Assembly (NCBI GenBank): GCA_947626715.1
Contig: CANQTG010000014.1
Span: 1-40,977 of the forward strand
DNA from: an uncultured Lachnospiraceae bacterium
GTDB lineage: Bacteria; Bacillota; Clostridia; Lachnospirales; Lachnospiraceae
Reading direction: 5' to 3'
DNA length: 40,977 nucleotides
Part shown: positions 16,418 through 22,577 of the stretch, in pieces
Position numbering within the stretch: position 1 is the first letter of the stretch
Layout of the letters: the number at the start of each line of letters is the position of its first letter
Program-made: the position numbers and the translations under genes
Notes under the pieces: model-generated
Databases searched by the model: none
The model's input: only the letters and a program-made list of their open reading frames with translations
Told to the model about the DNA's origin: nothing

Positions 16418-16975
16418 ATGACGACGCAAGCTATCCTATCGGGCTCTTATGAGAACTACAAGCCTTACGAACGTTACGATCCGACCGCTTCCCGGGAAGA
16501 TACGCTGCAGAAAAACGCTTCTATGCGGGGCATTCCCGGAGAGACGAAGGAAGCCGATAGAAAGCCCAAGATCAATTTTGGAGAGGACGATATCAAAGCG
16601 CCGGGCAGAAAATCCTCCCCCGCGGAATGCCAGACCTGTAAAAACCGGAAATATCAGGACGGCTCCGACGAGATGGTATCCTTTAAGTCCGCCGCCCATA
16701 TCTCGCCGCAGGCCTCGGCGAGCCGCGTCAGGGCCCATGAACAGGAGCACGTCTCCAACGCCTATAAAAAGGCGTATATGAATAACGGCAAGGTCGTTTC
16801 GGCCACCGTATCGATCCATACCGCCGTCTGCCCGGAATGCGGGCGCACCTATGTCTCGGGCGGCGAGACCAATACGCAGATCCGTTATTTTAATGAGGAA
16901 AATCCTTACCAGAAAGCAAAAAAGACGGCAGATTCCACGATCTATGCCGGCAGAAATATCAATGCCGCCGTATAA
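16418..16975 (+). CDS. Putative zinc metalloprotease-like protein (SprA-related, HEQEH motif)
   Basis: A 185-residue soluble protein without signal peptide. RVRAHEQEHVSNAYKKA (about 103-119) contains an HExxH zinc-binding motif (His107, Glu108, His111), as in the SprA-related family where the form is VRAHEQxH. Two cysteine pairs, C71-x2-C74 (CQTCKNRKYQDGSDE) and C138-x2-C141 (CPECGRTYVSGG), suggest a structural zinc site. The conserved segment MVSFKSAAHISPQASASRVR fits that family, and the first 60 residues look disordered. GGCAAAGGAGATG-type ribosome site precedes the start. Proteolytic activity is not shown for this family to my knowledge, so the enzyme label is an inference from the motif. 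Confidence 0.7.
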   Translation: MTTQAILSGSYENYKPYERYDPTASREDTLQKNASMRGIPGETKEADRKPKINFGEDDIKAPGRKSSPAECQTCKNRKYQDGSDEMVSFKSAAHISPQASASRVRAHEQEHVSNAYKKAYMNNGKVVSATVSIHTAVCPECGRTYVSGGETNTQIRYFNEENPYQKAKKTADSTIYAGRNINAAV

Positions 16976-17014
16976 CGGCCCGCAGGGCGCCGTACGGCAG
17001 AATGGAGTATGAAT

Positions 17015-17749
17015 ATGAAGGAACATTTATCTTCCGCTCATCTGAAATCCCTTTCCAGAGGGCAGCTTCTTGGCAGATACGGCGCCGCGATCTCCGCGGA
17101 GCTCGCGGTGCAGGTCATTTTGACCGCGGCGGCGCTTCTCTGCTCCGCGCTGACAGACCAGTCCACTTTGGCCGGTCTTGCCCTTGCCGGACTGGTCTCC
17201 TTTCTCCTAGAGGTGTTAAGCGGTATCTTCTATGTGGGGCTGACGCGCTTTTATCTGAATCTCGTCTGCGATAGACCCTATCGGACGTCCGACGTCTTTT
17301 CCGGCTTCCGCTCCCACGCGGACCGGGTCATCGCGGTACGCTTCCTGATCTCGGTCATGCAGCTTTTGTCCATGCTGCCCTTTCTTGTATGCCTGTTTTT
17401 TTATACGGACTCGCCGTCCGCGGCCCTGTTTTTCCTGCTGTGCGTTTTTGCCGTACTGGCCTTTGCGGTCTCGATCTATATCGAGCTGCTCTATTCTCAG
17501 GTATACTATCTGATCCTAGATTTCCCCGCCTACGGCGTAAGGCATATCCTCTCCCTGAGCCGCAGGATCATGAAGGGAAACAAGGGACGTCTGCTCTATC
17601 TCTATGTCTCCCTCATTCCGTGGTATCTCGCGGCCTTCCTTTCCTGCGGGGTCGCCCTGCTCTGGATCATGCCGTACCAAAGAGTCATTCTGACCAATTT
17701 TTATCTCGATCTCCTGCTCTCGTGCAGCCAGCCGGGGAACGCGGTATAG
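17015..17749 (+). CDS. DUF975 family membrane protein
   Basis: A 244-residue integral membrane protein with about six hydrophobic segments. The family hallmark is the segment ILSLSRRIMKGNKGRLLYLY (S-x-x-x-M-x-G-x-K-x-x-x-F/L) followed by SLIPWYLAAFLSCGVALLWI and the MPYQRVILTNFYLDLL ending (P-Y-x-x-x-x-x-x-x-F-Y). DUF975 proteins are common in Firmicutes and have no established function. The second ATG (17015) is preferred because GGAG is seven bases upstream, against one base for the ATG at 17009. It converges on dapL, with 20 bases between the two stop codons. Confidence 0.8.
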   Translation: MKEHLSSAHLKSLSRGQLLGRYGAAISAELAVQVILTAAALLCSALTDQSTLAGLALAGLVSFLLEVLSGIFYVGLTRFYLNLVCDRPYRTSDVFSGFRSHADRVIAVRFLISVMQLLSMLPFLVCLFFYTDSPSAALFFLLCVFAVLAFAVSIYIELLYSQVYYLILDFPAYGVRHILSLSRRIMKGNKGRLLYLYVSLIPWYLAAFLSCGVALLWIMPYQRVILTNFYLDLLLSCSQPGNAV

Positions 17750-17769
17750 GAAAGCCGCAGACGCCTCTT

Positions 17770-18984
17770 CTACAGCTTTTTGATCCGTTCGATCGCCTCT
17801 ACCGTATTCTCATAGCTGCCAAACGCGGTCAGGCGGAAATACGTCTCGCCGCTGGGGCCAAAGCCGGAGCCCGGCGTCCCTACCACATTGGCGTTTTCCA
17901 GCAGATCATCGAAAAATTCCCAGCTCGTCATGCCGTTTGGCGCTTTCAGCCAGATATAGGGCGCATTCACGCCGCCGGATACGGTATAGCCCGCGCTCTT
18001 TAACCCTTCCAGAATATACGCCGCGTTGTTCATATAATAGGCGACCTGTTTTTTAAGCTGTTCCTTCCCCTCTTTGGAATATACGGCCTCGCCGGCCCGC
18101 TGCACGATATAAGGCGCGCCGTTATACTTCGTCCCGTGCCGTCTCGCCCAGAGCGCGTGCAGGGAAACGTCCCCGACCTTTAACTCCTTAGGCACTACGG
18201 TATAGCCCAGACGCACGCCGGTAAAGCCTGCGTTCTTGGAAAAAGAATGCAGCTCGATCGCGCAGGTTCTCGCCCCCTCGCACTCATAGATACTGTGCGG
18301 TATCCCTTCCTCGGAAATATACGCCTCATACGCCGCGTCATAGATGATCACGGCCCCGACCTTGTTCGCATAATCGACCCATTCCTGAAGACGGCTCTTT
18401 GTGACGGCGCTGCCGGTCGGATTGTTGGGGAAGCACAGATAGATCAGATCCGGCGTTTCCTTGGGAAGCATGGGCGCAAAGTCCGTATCCGCTGTGCAGG
18501 GCATATAGATCACGTCGCTCCATGTCTCGGTCGCAGGATCGTAGCTGCCTGCCCTGCCCGCCATGACATTGGTATCCACATAGACCGGATAGACGGGGTC
18601 GCATACGGCGATCTTATTGTCCACGCTGAAGATCTCCTGAATATTCCCGGAGTCGCATTTCGCGCCGTCGGATACAAAGATCTCGTCGGCCTCGATCCCG
18701 CAGCCCCTTGCCTTGTAATCATTCTCCGCGATCGCGCTGCGCAAAAACTCATAGCCCAGATCGGGCGCATACCCCCTAAAGGTAGCCGCATCCGCCATCT
18801 CGTCTACCGCCGTATGCAGGGCGGAGATGATCGCGGGAGCCAGCGGCTGCGTCACGTCGCCGATCCCCAGACGGATGATCCTTTTGTCAGGGTGCGCCGC
18901 CGCATAGGCGTTTACCTTTCTGGCGATCGTGGAAAACAGATAGCTTCCCGGAAGTTTTAAATAATTATCATTTACCTTTACCAT
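17770..18984 (-). CDS. dapL: LL-diaminopimelate aminotransferase
   Basis: PLP enzyme converting tetrahydrodipicolinate and glutamate directly to LL-diaminopimelate and 2-oxoglutarate, the short route to lysine and to the peptidoglycan diamino acid. The 404-residue product from the ATG at 18984 has the standard length. RLGIGDVTQPLAP, ATFRGYAPDLGYEFLRSAI, VSDGAKCDSGNIQEIF and SFSKNAGFTGVRLGYTVVP (Schiff-base Lys250) are DapL signatures that separate it from general aspartate aminotransferases. An in-frame extension to 19032 lacks a ribosome site. It follows dapF after 60 bases, as the last gene of the glnA-ANTAR-dapF-dapL unit; glutamate use links it to glutamine synthetase. Confidence 0.95.
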   Translation of the reverse strand: MVKVNDNYLKLPGSYLFSTIARKVNAYAAAHPDKRIIRLGIGDVTQPLAPAIISALHTAVDEMADAATFRGYAPDLGYEFLRSAIAENDYKARGCGIEADEIFVSDGAKCDSGNIQEIFSVDNKIAVCDPVYPVYVDTNVMAGRAGSYDPATETWSDVIYMPCTADTDFAPMLPKETPDLIYLCFPNNPTGSAVTKSRLQEWVDYANKVGAVIIYDAAYEAYISEEGIPHSIYECEGARTCAIELHSFSKNAGFTGVRLGYTVVPKELKVGDVSLHALWARRHGTKYNGAPYIVQRAGEAVYSKEGKEQLKKQVAYYMNNAAYILEGLKSAGYTVSGGVNAPYIWLKAPNGMTSWEFFDDLLENANVVGTPGSGFGPSGETYFRLTAFGSYENTVEAIERIKKL

Positions 18985-19044
18985 ATTCCTGTCTCCTGTC
19001 GTTTCGTTTGGCGCGGGCCCCTCGGCCCGCAATCGGTTTCCTTT

Positions 19045-19908
19045 TTATTTATCGGCCGCAGCGGGGAGCGCGATCTCTCCCTCAAACACCGTTTCGGCCG
19101 GCCCCGTCATATATACGTCGCCGCTTTCTTCGTCCCATTCGATATCGATCGCGCCGCCCCGTACATGCACCGTCACCGCCCGGTCGGTCAAGCCGCCCAG
19201 CACGCAGGCCACGACCGCCGCGCAGCAGCCCGTGCCGCAGGCGAGCGTCTCGCCCGCGCCGCGCTCCCATACGCGCATTTCTACGTTCCGCCTGTCAATG
19301 ACCCGTACAAACTCCGTATTGATCCGCTTAGGAAAGCGCGCATGGCGCTCAAAGCAGGGGCCGATCGACTCGAGCGCAAGCTGCGCCGTATCGTCCGCAA
19401 AGACGACCGCATGGGGATTGCCCATCGAAACGCAGGTCATCTTCCACGTTCTTTGGGCGGCTTCGATCTCCTCGCCGATCACCGTCTCTCCCAAAGCCGT
19501 TACGGGGATCTTTTCCGCCCTAAGCTCCGGGCGTCCCATATTGACCTTCGCGCGGACCGCCTTCCCTGCCGCAGTCTCCAAAACGATATGCTTGACCACG
19601 CCCGCGCTGACAATGTCGATCTCCTCTTTATCGGTCAGGCCCTTATCGTATACGTATTTGGCCACGCAGCGGATCCCGTTCCCGCACATCTCCGCCCTGC
19701 TGCCGTCCGCATTATACATTTCCATCTCAAAATCCGCCTCCGCAGACGGATTGATAAAAATGACCCCGTCGCCGCCGATCCCAAAATGGCGGTCGCTCAG
19801 CACGCGTACCAGCTCCGGCTTTTCCTCCTGCGCGATCCGCTCCGCCGCGCCGTCGATATAAATATAGTCGTTCCCGCAGCCATGCATTTTTGTAAACTTC
19901 ACAGCCAT
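19045..19908 (-). CDS. dapF: Diaminopimelate epimerase
   Basis: Cofactor-free epimerase converting LL- to meso-diaminopimelate, the step after DapL. The 287 residues carry both catalytic cysteines: Cys75 in AEMCGNGIRCVAKY and Cys224 in ETLACGTGCCAAVVAC. KMHGCGNDYIYID at the N terminus, GIGGDGVIFI and NPHAVVFADD are also family motifs. The ATG at 19908 is chosen because the conserved fold starts there, although AAAGGGGGA is very close to it (about one base); the frame upstream is open but runs into the ANTAR gene. It lies 35 bases after the ANTAR regulator gene and directly before dapL. Confidence 0.95.
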   Translation of the reverse strand: MAVKFTKMHGCGNDYIYIDGAAERIAQEEKPELVRVLSDRHFGIGGDGVIFINPSAEADFEMEMYNADGSRAEMCGNGIRCVAKYVYDKGLTDKEEIDIVSAGVVKHIVLETAAGKAVRAKVNMGRPELRAEKIPVTALGETVIGEEIEAAQRTWKMTCVSMGNPHAVVFADDTAQLALESIGPCFERHARFPKRINTEFVRVIDRRNVEMRVWERGAGETLACGTGCCAAVVACVLGGLTDRAVTVHVRGGAIDIEWDEESGDVYMTGPAETVFEGEIALPAAADK

Positions 19909-19943
19909 TCCCCCTTTTCTAAGCAGATCCGATCCGCGGTCTC

Positions 19944-20492
19944 TCACAGTCCCATGACCGACAATATCATCTGCGCCGTTTCCACCATGTTCGTGCTGCT
20001 GTCCATGCTGCATTTCTGAATATATCTGTGCGCTTCCTCTTCCGTCATATGGTTGCGTTCCATCAGCAGCGCCTTCGCCTCCCCGATCAGCGCCTGCTCC
20101 TTAGGATCGCGCGCTCTCGGCGTCAGCCTGCGGCGCTTTCTCTTCCTGTCCGCATTCTGCACCATCATCTCGACGGTGCTGAGCAGTTCATGCACTTTCA
20201 GCGGCATGGCGATCGAAAGACAGTCGTCCCTTCCGTATTCGTCAAGGACGCGCTCGGAGGCCAGCAGGAGCAGCTCAAACTCCTCGGGAAGGCTCTCCTT
20301 CAGCTCCGAATAGATCATATCTTTCAGCCGATAGCCGCATATCACGATCCCGTCGTTTAATCCTTCCACGCAGCTAAGCGCCTGCGCGCCGGTAGCACAG
20401 ACCGCCGTTACGGAATACCCGCTGCGTACCAGAATGTTTTTGATACTTCTGGCATTTTCAATTTTGGGAAAGACGACCACAATGCCAGTCAA
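19944..20492 (-). CDS. ANTAR domain regulator with degenerate receiver domain
   Basis: Predicted RNA-binding transcription antiterminator of about 182 residues. Residues about 1-110 have a response-regulator-like fold, but the acidic pocket is missing (VVFPKIENARS where two acidic residues are expected) and the phospho-aspartate position reads IVICGYRLKD, so normal phosphorylation is not expected. The C-terminal 60 residues are an ANTAR domain: EQALIGEAKALLMERNHMTE, then EEAHRYIQKCSMDSSTNMVE, ending in AQMILSVMGL. The start is taken as TTG at 20492, eight bases after AGGAGG, because the GTG at 20501 is directly attached to that site. It lies 47 bases after glnA. Such ANTAR proteins in Clostridia are thought to respond to nitrogen and act on leader RNAs; the glnA leader at 21913-21954 is the obvious candidate target. 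Confidence 0.88.
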   Translation of the reverse strand: MTGIVVVFPKIENARSIKNILVRSGYSVTAVCATGAQALSCVEGLNDGIVICGYRLKDMIYSELKESLPEEFELLLLASERVLDEYGRDDCLSIAMPLKVHELLSTVEMMVQNADRKRKRRRLTPRARDPKEQALIGEAKALLMERNHMTEEEAHRYIQKCSMDSSTNMVETAQMILSVMGL

Positions 20493-20539
20493 CGGGTGCA
20501 CCTCCTCTTCGGCCCTTCTCTTCTGTCATACGATACGCC

Positions 20540-21871
20540 CTAATAACGGTTCAGATACTGCTCCAGCTCCCAGTCCGTGACCTGCGCCTTGTATTCGTTC
20601 CATTCCTGCGTTTTCAGTTCCAGATATTTATCATAGGCATACCCGCCGAGCGCCTCTCTGATAAAGGCGTCTTTTTTCATCTCTCCGAGCGCTTCCGTCA
20701 GGGTATGCGGGATCTCCTCGATATGGTACTTCTCCTTTTCCTCCCTGCTCAGCGTAAACAGATTAAAATCCATGCTCTCCGGCGGCATGATCTGTTTCTC
20801 GATCCCTTCCAGTCCCGCCTGAAGGCAGAGCGCCAGCGCGAGATAAGGATTTGCCGCGCAGTCGGGCGAGCGCAGCTCGATATGCTTCCCTCTCTCCCGT
20901 TCCTGCGGAATGCGGATCAGCGGGCTTCTGTTGGAAACGTTCCATGCGACATAGGCGGGCACCTCGTACCCAGACACCAGACGCTTATAGGAATTAACGA
21001 GCGGGTTCAACACCGCGGTCATTCCCTTTATATGCCGCATAATCCCGCCGATAAAATACAGCGCCTCCTGACTGAGGCCGTATTTCCCGTCCGGATCCGT
21101 AAAGATATTCTTCCCGTCCCGAAAAAGCGCCATATGCAGGTGCATACCGGAACCGTCGACGCCCTGCTTGGGCTTTGGCATAAAGGTCGCGTGCAGCCCA
21201 TGCCCTTTGGCGATGGTCCTGACCGCCATTTTGAACGTCATGATATTGTCCGCCGTTTTCAGGGCCTCGTCGTGCCGGAAATCCACCTCATGCTGCGCGG
21301 GCGCGGCCTCATGGTAGGAAGCCTCGATCTCAAAGCCCATCGCCTCTAGCGTCATCACAACGTCCCGGCGCACGTTTTCCGCCCGGTCTAACGGGCCGAC
21401 GTCGAAATAGCCCGCCTGCTCATGCGTCAGAGTCGTCGGGAGCCCGTTTTCATCAATATGGAACAAAAAGAACTCGCATTCCGGCCCCACCTCGAACTGA
21501 TAGCCCATCTCTTTGGCGCGCGCGATCGCCCGCTTTAGGATATAGCGGGAATCCGCTTCAAACGCCGTCCCGTCCACATGATACATATCGCAGATCAGCC
21601 TTGCCACCTTCCCGCGCTGCGGCCGCCACGGAAAGATCTCAAACGTATCGTAGTCGGGATGCAGGTACAGGTCCGTCTCCTCCCGCCAGCCCAGCGTCTC
21701 GATCGGAGAAGAATCAAAACAGCACCGGTTATCCAGCGCCTTCTCCAGCTGGCTCGCCGTAACGGCGATATTTTTGAATGTGCCCAGAACATCGGTGAAC
21801 TGCAGGCGGATAAATTCCACATCTTCTTCCCGCACCAGGCGAACGATATCTTCCCGCGTATAATGTTTCAT
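20540..21871 (-). CDS. glnA: Glutamine synthetase, type I
   Basis: Makes glutamine from glutamate, ammonia and ATP. The 443-residue product has the GSI-alpha length. Family motifs are FIRLQFTDVLGTFKNIAVT at the N terminus, FDSSPIETLGW, VGPECEFFLF (metal site), EASYHEAAPAQHEVDFRHDE, the ATP-binding stretch ATFMPKPKQGVDGSGMHLHM, NSYKRLVSGYEVPAYVAW, and IELRSPDCAANPYLALAL. The adenylylation-site region typical of GSI-beta is not evident. The ATG at 21871 has only a distant AAAGGA upstream (13 bases) and overlaps the stop codon of a 28-codon leader frame, so translational coupling is possible. A terminator hairpin lies in the leader. It is first gene of the unit with the ANTAR regulator, dapF and dapL. 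Confidence 0.96.
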   Translation of the reverse strand: MKHYTREDIVRLVREEDVEFIRLQFTDVLGTFKNIAVTASQLEKALDNRCCFDSSPIETLGWREETDLYLHPDYDTFEIFPWRPQRGKVARLICDMYHVDGTAFEADSRYILKRAIARAKEMGYQFEVGPECEFFLFHIDENGLPTTLTHEQAGYFDVGPLDRAENVRRDVVMTLEAMGFEIEASYHEAAPAQHEVDFRHDEALKTADNIMTFKMAVRTIAKGHGLHATFMPKPKQGVDGSGMHLHMALFRDGKNIFTDPDGKYGLSQEALYFIGGIMRHIKGMTAVLNPLVNSYKRLVSGYEVPAYVAWNVSNRSPLIRIPQERERGKHIELRSPDCAANPYLALALCLQAGLEGIEKQIMPPESMDFNLFTLSREEKEKYHIEEIPHTLTEALGEMKKDAFIREALGGYAYDKYLELKTQEWNEYKAQVTDWELEQYLNRY

Positions 21872-21954
21872 ATCACAATTCCATTCCTTTCTCCATGCGC
21901 ATTTCTCTGCATAAAAAAGGACATTCTTATCGCATAAGAACGCCTTTGCTCCAT
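21868..21954 (-). CDS. Possible glnA leader peptide (28 codons)
   Basis: The frame starts ATG GAG CAA AGG at 21954 and ends TGA at 21868; the TGA overlaps the glnA ATG (ATGA). The predicted transcription start from the promoter at 21960-21989 falls at or within a base or two of this ATG, so if translated it would be a leaderless start. The frame runs through both arms of the terminator hairpin, so a ribosome on it would disrupt that structure. The peptide is arginine-rich at its N terminus (MEQRRSYAIR). No Shine-Dalgarno is possible upstream. Chance open frame remains quite likely. Confidence 0.3.
   Translation of the reverse strand: MEQRRSYAIRMSFFMQRNAHGERNGIVI
21913..21947 (-). terminator. 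Leader terminator (attenuator) upstream of glnA
   Basis: On the minus strand AAAGGCGTTCTTAT (21947-21934), loop GCG, then ATAAGAATGTCCTTT (21930-21916) form a 14-pair stem with one G-U pair and one bulged U. It runs directly into a six-T tract (21918-21913). It begins only about seven bases after the predicted transcription start and about 42 bases before glnA, so it must be read through for glnA expression. The downstream gene encodes an ANTAR antiterminator. Confidence 0.7.
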
Positions 21955-21959
21955 GTGTT

Positions 21960-21989
21960 ATCATAACAGCCGGATCAGACGCTTGTCAA
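21960..21989 (-). promoter_or_regulatory. Predicted promoter of the glnA operon
   Basis: Minus strand consensus TTGACA (21989-21984), 18 bases, TATGAT (21965-21960); TTATGA at 17 bases is the overlapping alternative. Transcription would start around 21953-21955. It is a strong sigma-A type site, consistent with control by attenuation rather than by an activator. Confidence 0.75.
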
Positions 21990-22084
21990 GAGGCTTCTAA
22001 GGAGTATGGCGCGGCAGGTTGCAGGCATATTCGTCCCTTCCGCTTAATACACTATATAAACAAAATGAAAACGGGGATATCGTT

Positions 22085-22564
22085 ATGAGTTCCAAAACCA
22101 AAATTGTCGTCCTCCATCTGAAGGAATTGCTGTATACCGGAATCTTTCTTGTGCTGGGGATCCTCTTTATCGTCCTGTTAGTTATCATGTTCCTGCCGGA
22201 TGACGGCGGCAAAAAGGAGCCCGCGCCAAAGAGCGGCGCGCCTGCACAGAGCGCCTATGTGCCCGGCGTCTATACGACCTCCATACAGCTCGGCGGCAGT
22301 ACCGTGGATATCGAAGTCGTGGTAGATGAAAACCATATCAATTCCCTGCGCCTGAATACGCTGGATGAGGCGGTCGCGGCCATGTACCCGCTCATCGAGC
22401 CCGCCTTTGACGAGCTGGCGCAGCAGATTAAGGCCAATCAGTCTCTGGAGGGGATCAGCTATTCCGACGACAACCGCTACACCTCCATACTGCTCTTGGA
22501 CGCCATCTCCAAATCGCTGGAAAAGGCGGCCGTATCCACAGACGCCGAAAGCGCGGACGGCTAA
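22085..22564 (+). CDS. Membrane-anchored FMN_bind-like protein
   Basis: A 159-residue protein with a short basic cytoplasmic start (MSSKTKIVVLHLKELLYTG), one membrane helix (about 17-40), a Pro/Ala/Lys linker and an extracellular domain from YVPGVYTTSIQLGGSTVDIE. The pattern G-x-Y-T-x-x-x-x-x-x-x-x-x-x-I-E-V-V-V near the start, and NQSLEGISYSDDNRYTSILL with LDAISKSLEKA at the end, follow the FMN_bind domain. There the S-G-A-T-x-T-S motif carries covalently linked FMN; here the corresponding stretch is SYSDDNRYTS, so flavinylation is uncertain. GGGGA lies seven bases before the ATG at 22085. The gene diverges from glnA and converges on nadE. A TATATA at 22053-22058 may be part of its promoter. 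Function unknown; probably widespread in Lachnospiraceae. Confidence 0.7.
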   Translation: MSSKTKIVVLHLKELLYTGIFLVLGILFIVLLVIMFLPDDGGKKEPAPKSGAPAQSAYVPGVYTTSIQLGGSTVDIEVVVDENHINSLRLNTLDEAVAAMYPLIEPAFDELAQQIKANQSLEGISYSDDNRYTSILLLDAISKSLEKAAVSTDAESADG

Positions 22565-22577
22565 TACGCGCCTTCGC

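Noticed and set aside
21872-21960. Canonical two-hairpin ANTAR target with hexanucleotide loops
   Set aside because: I looked for paired stems with six-base loops having A at position 1 and G at position 4. Only the terminator hairpin with a three-base loop is solid; AGAGAA at 21908-21903 has the right bases but no closing stem.
22019-22084. N-terminal extension of the FMN_bind-like protein from an ATG-like start at 22019
   Set aside because: The ATG at 22085 has GGGGA seven bases upstream and the extension covers likely promoter sequence.
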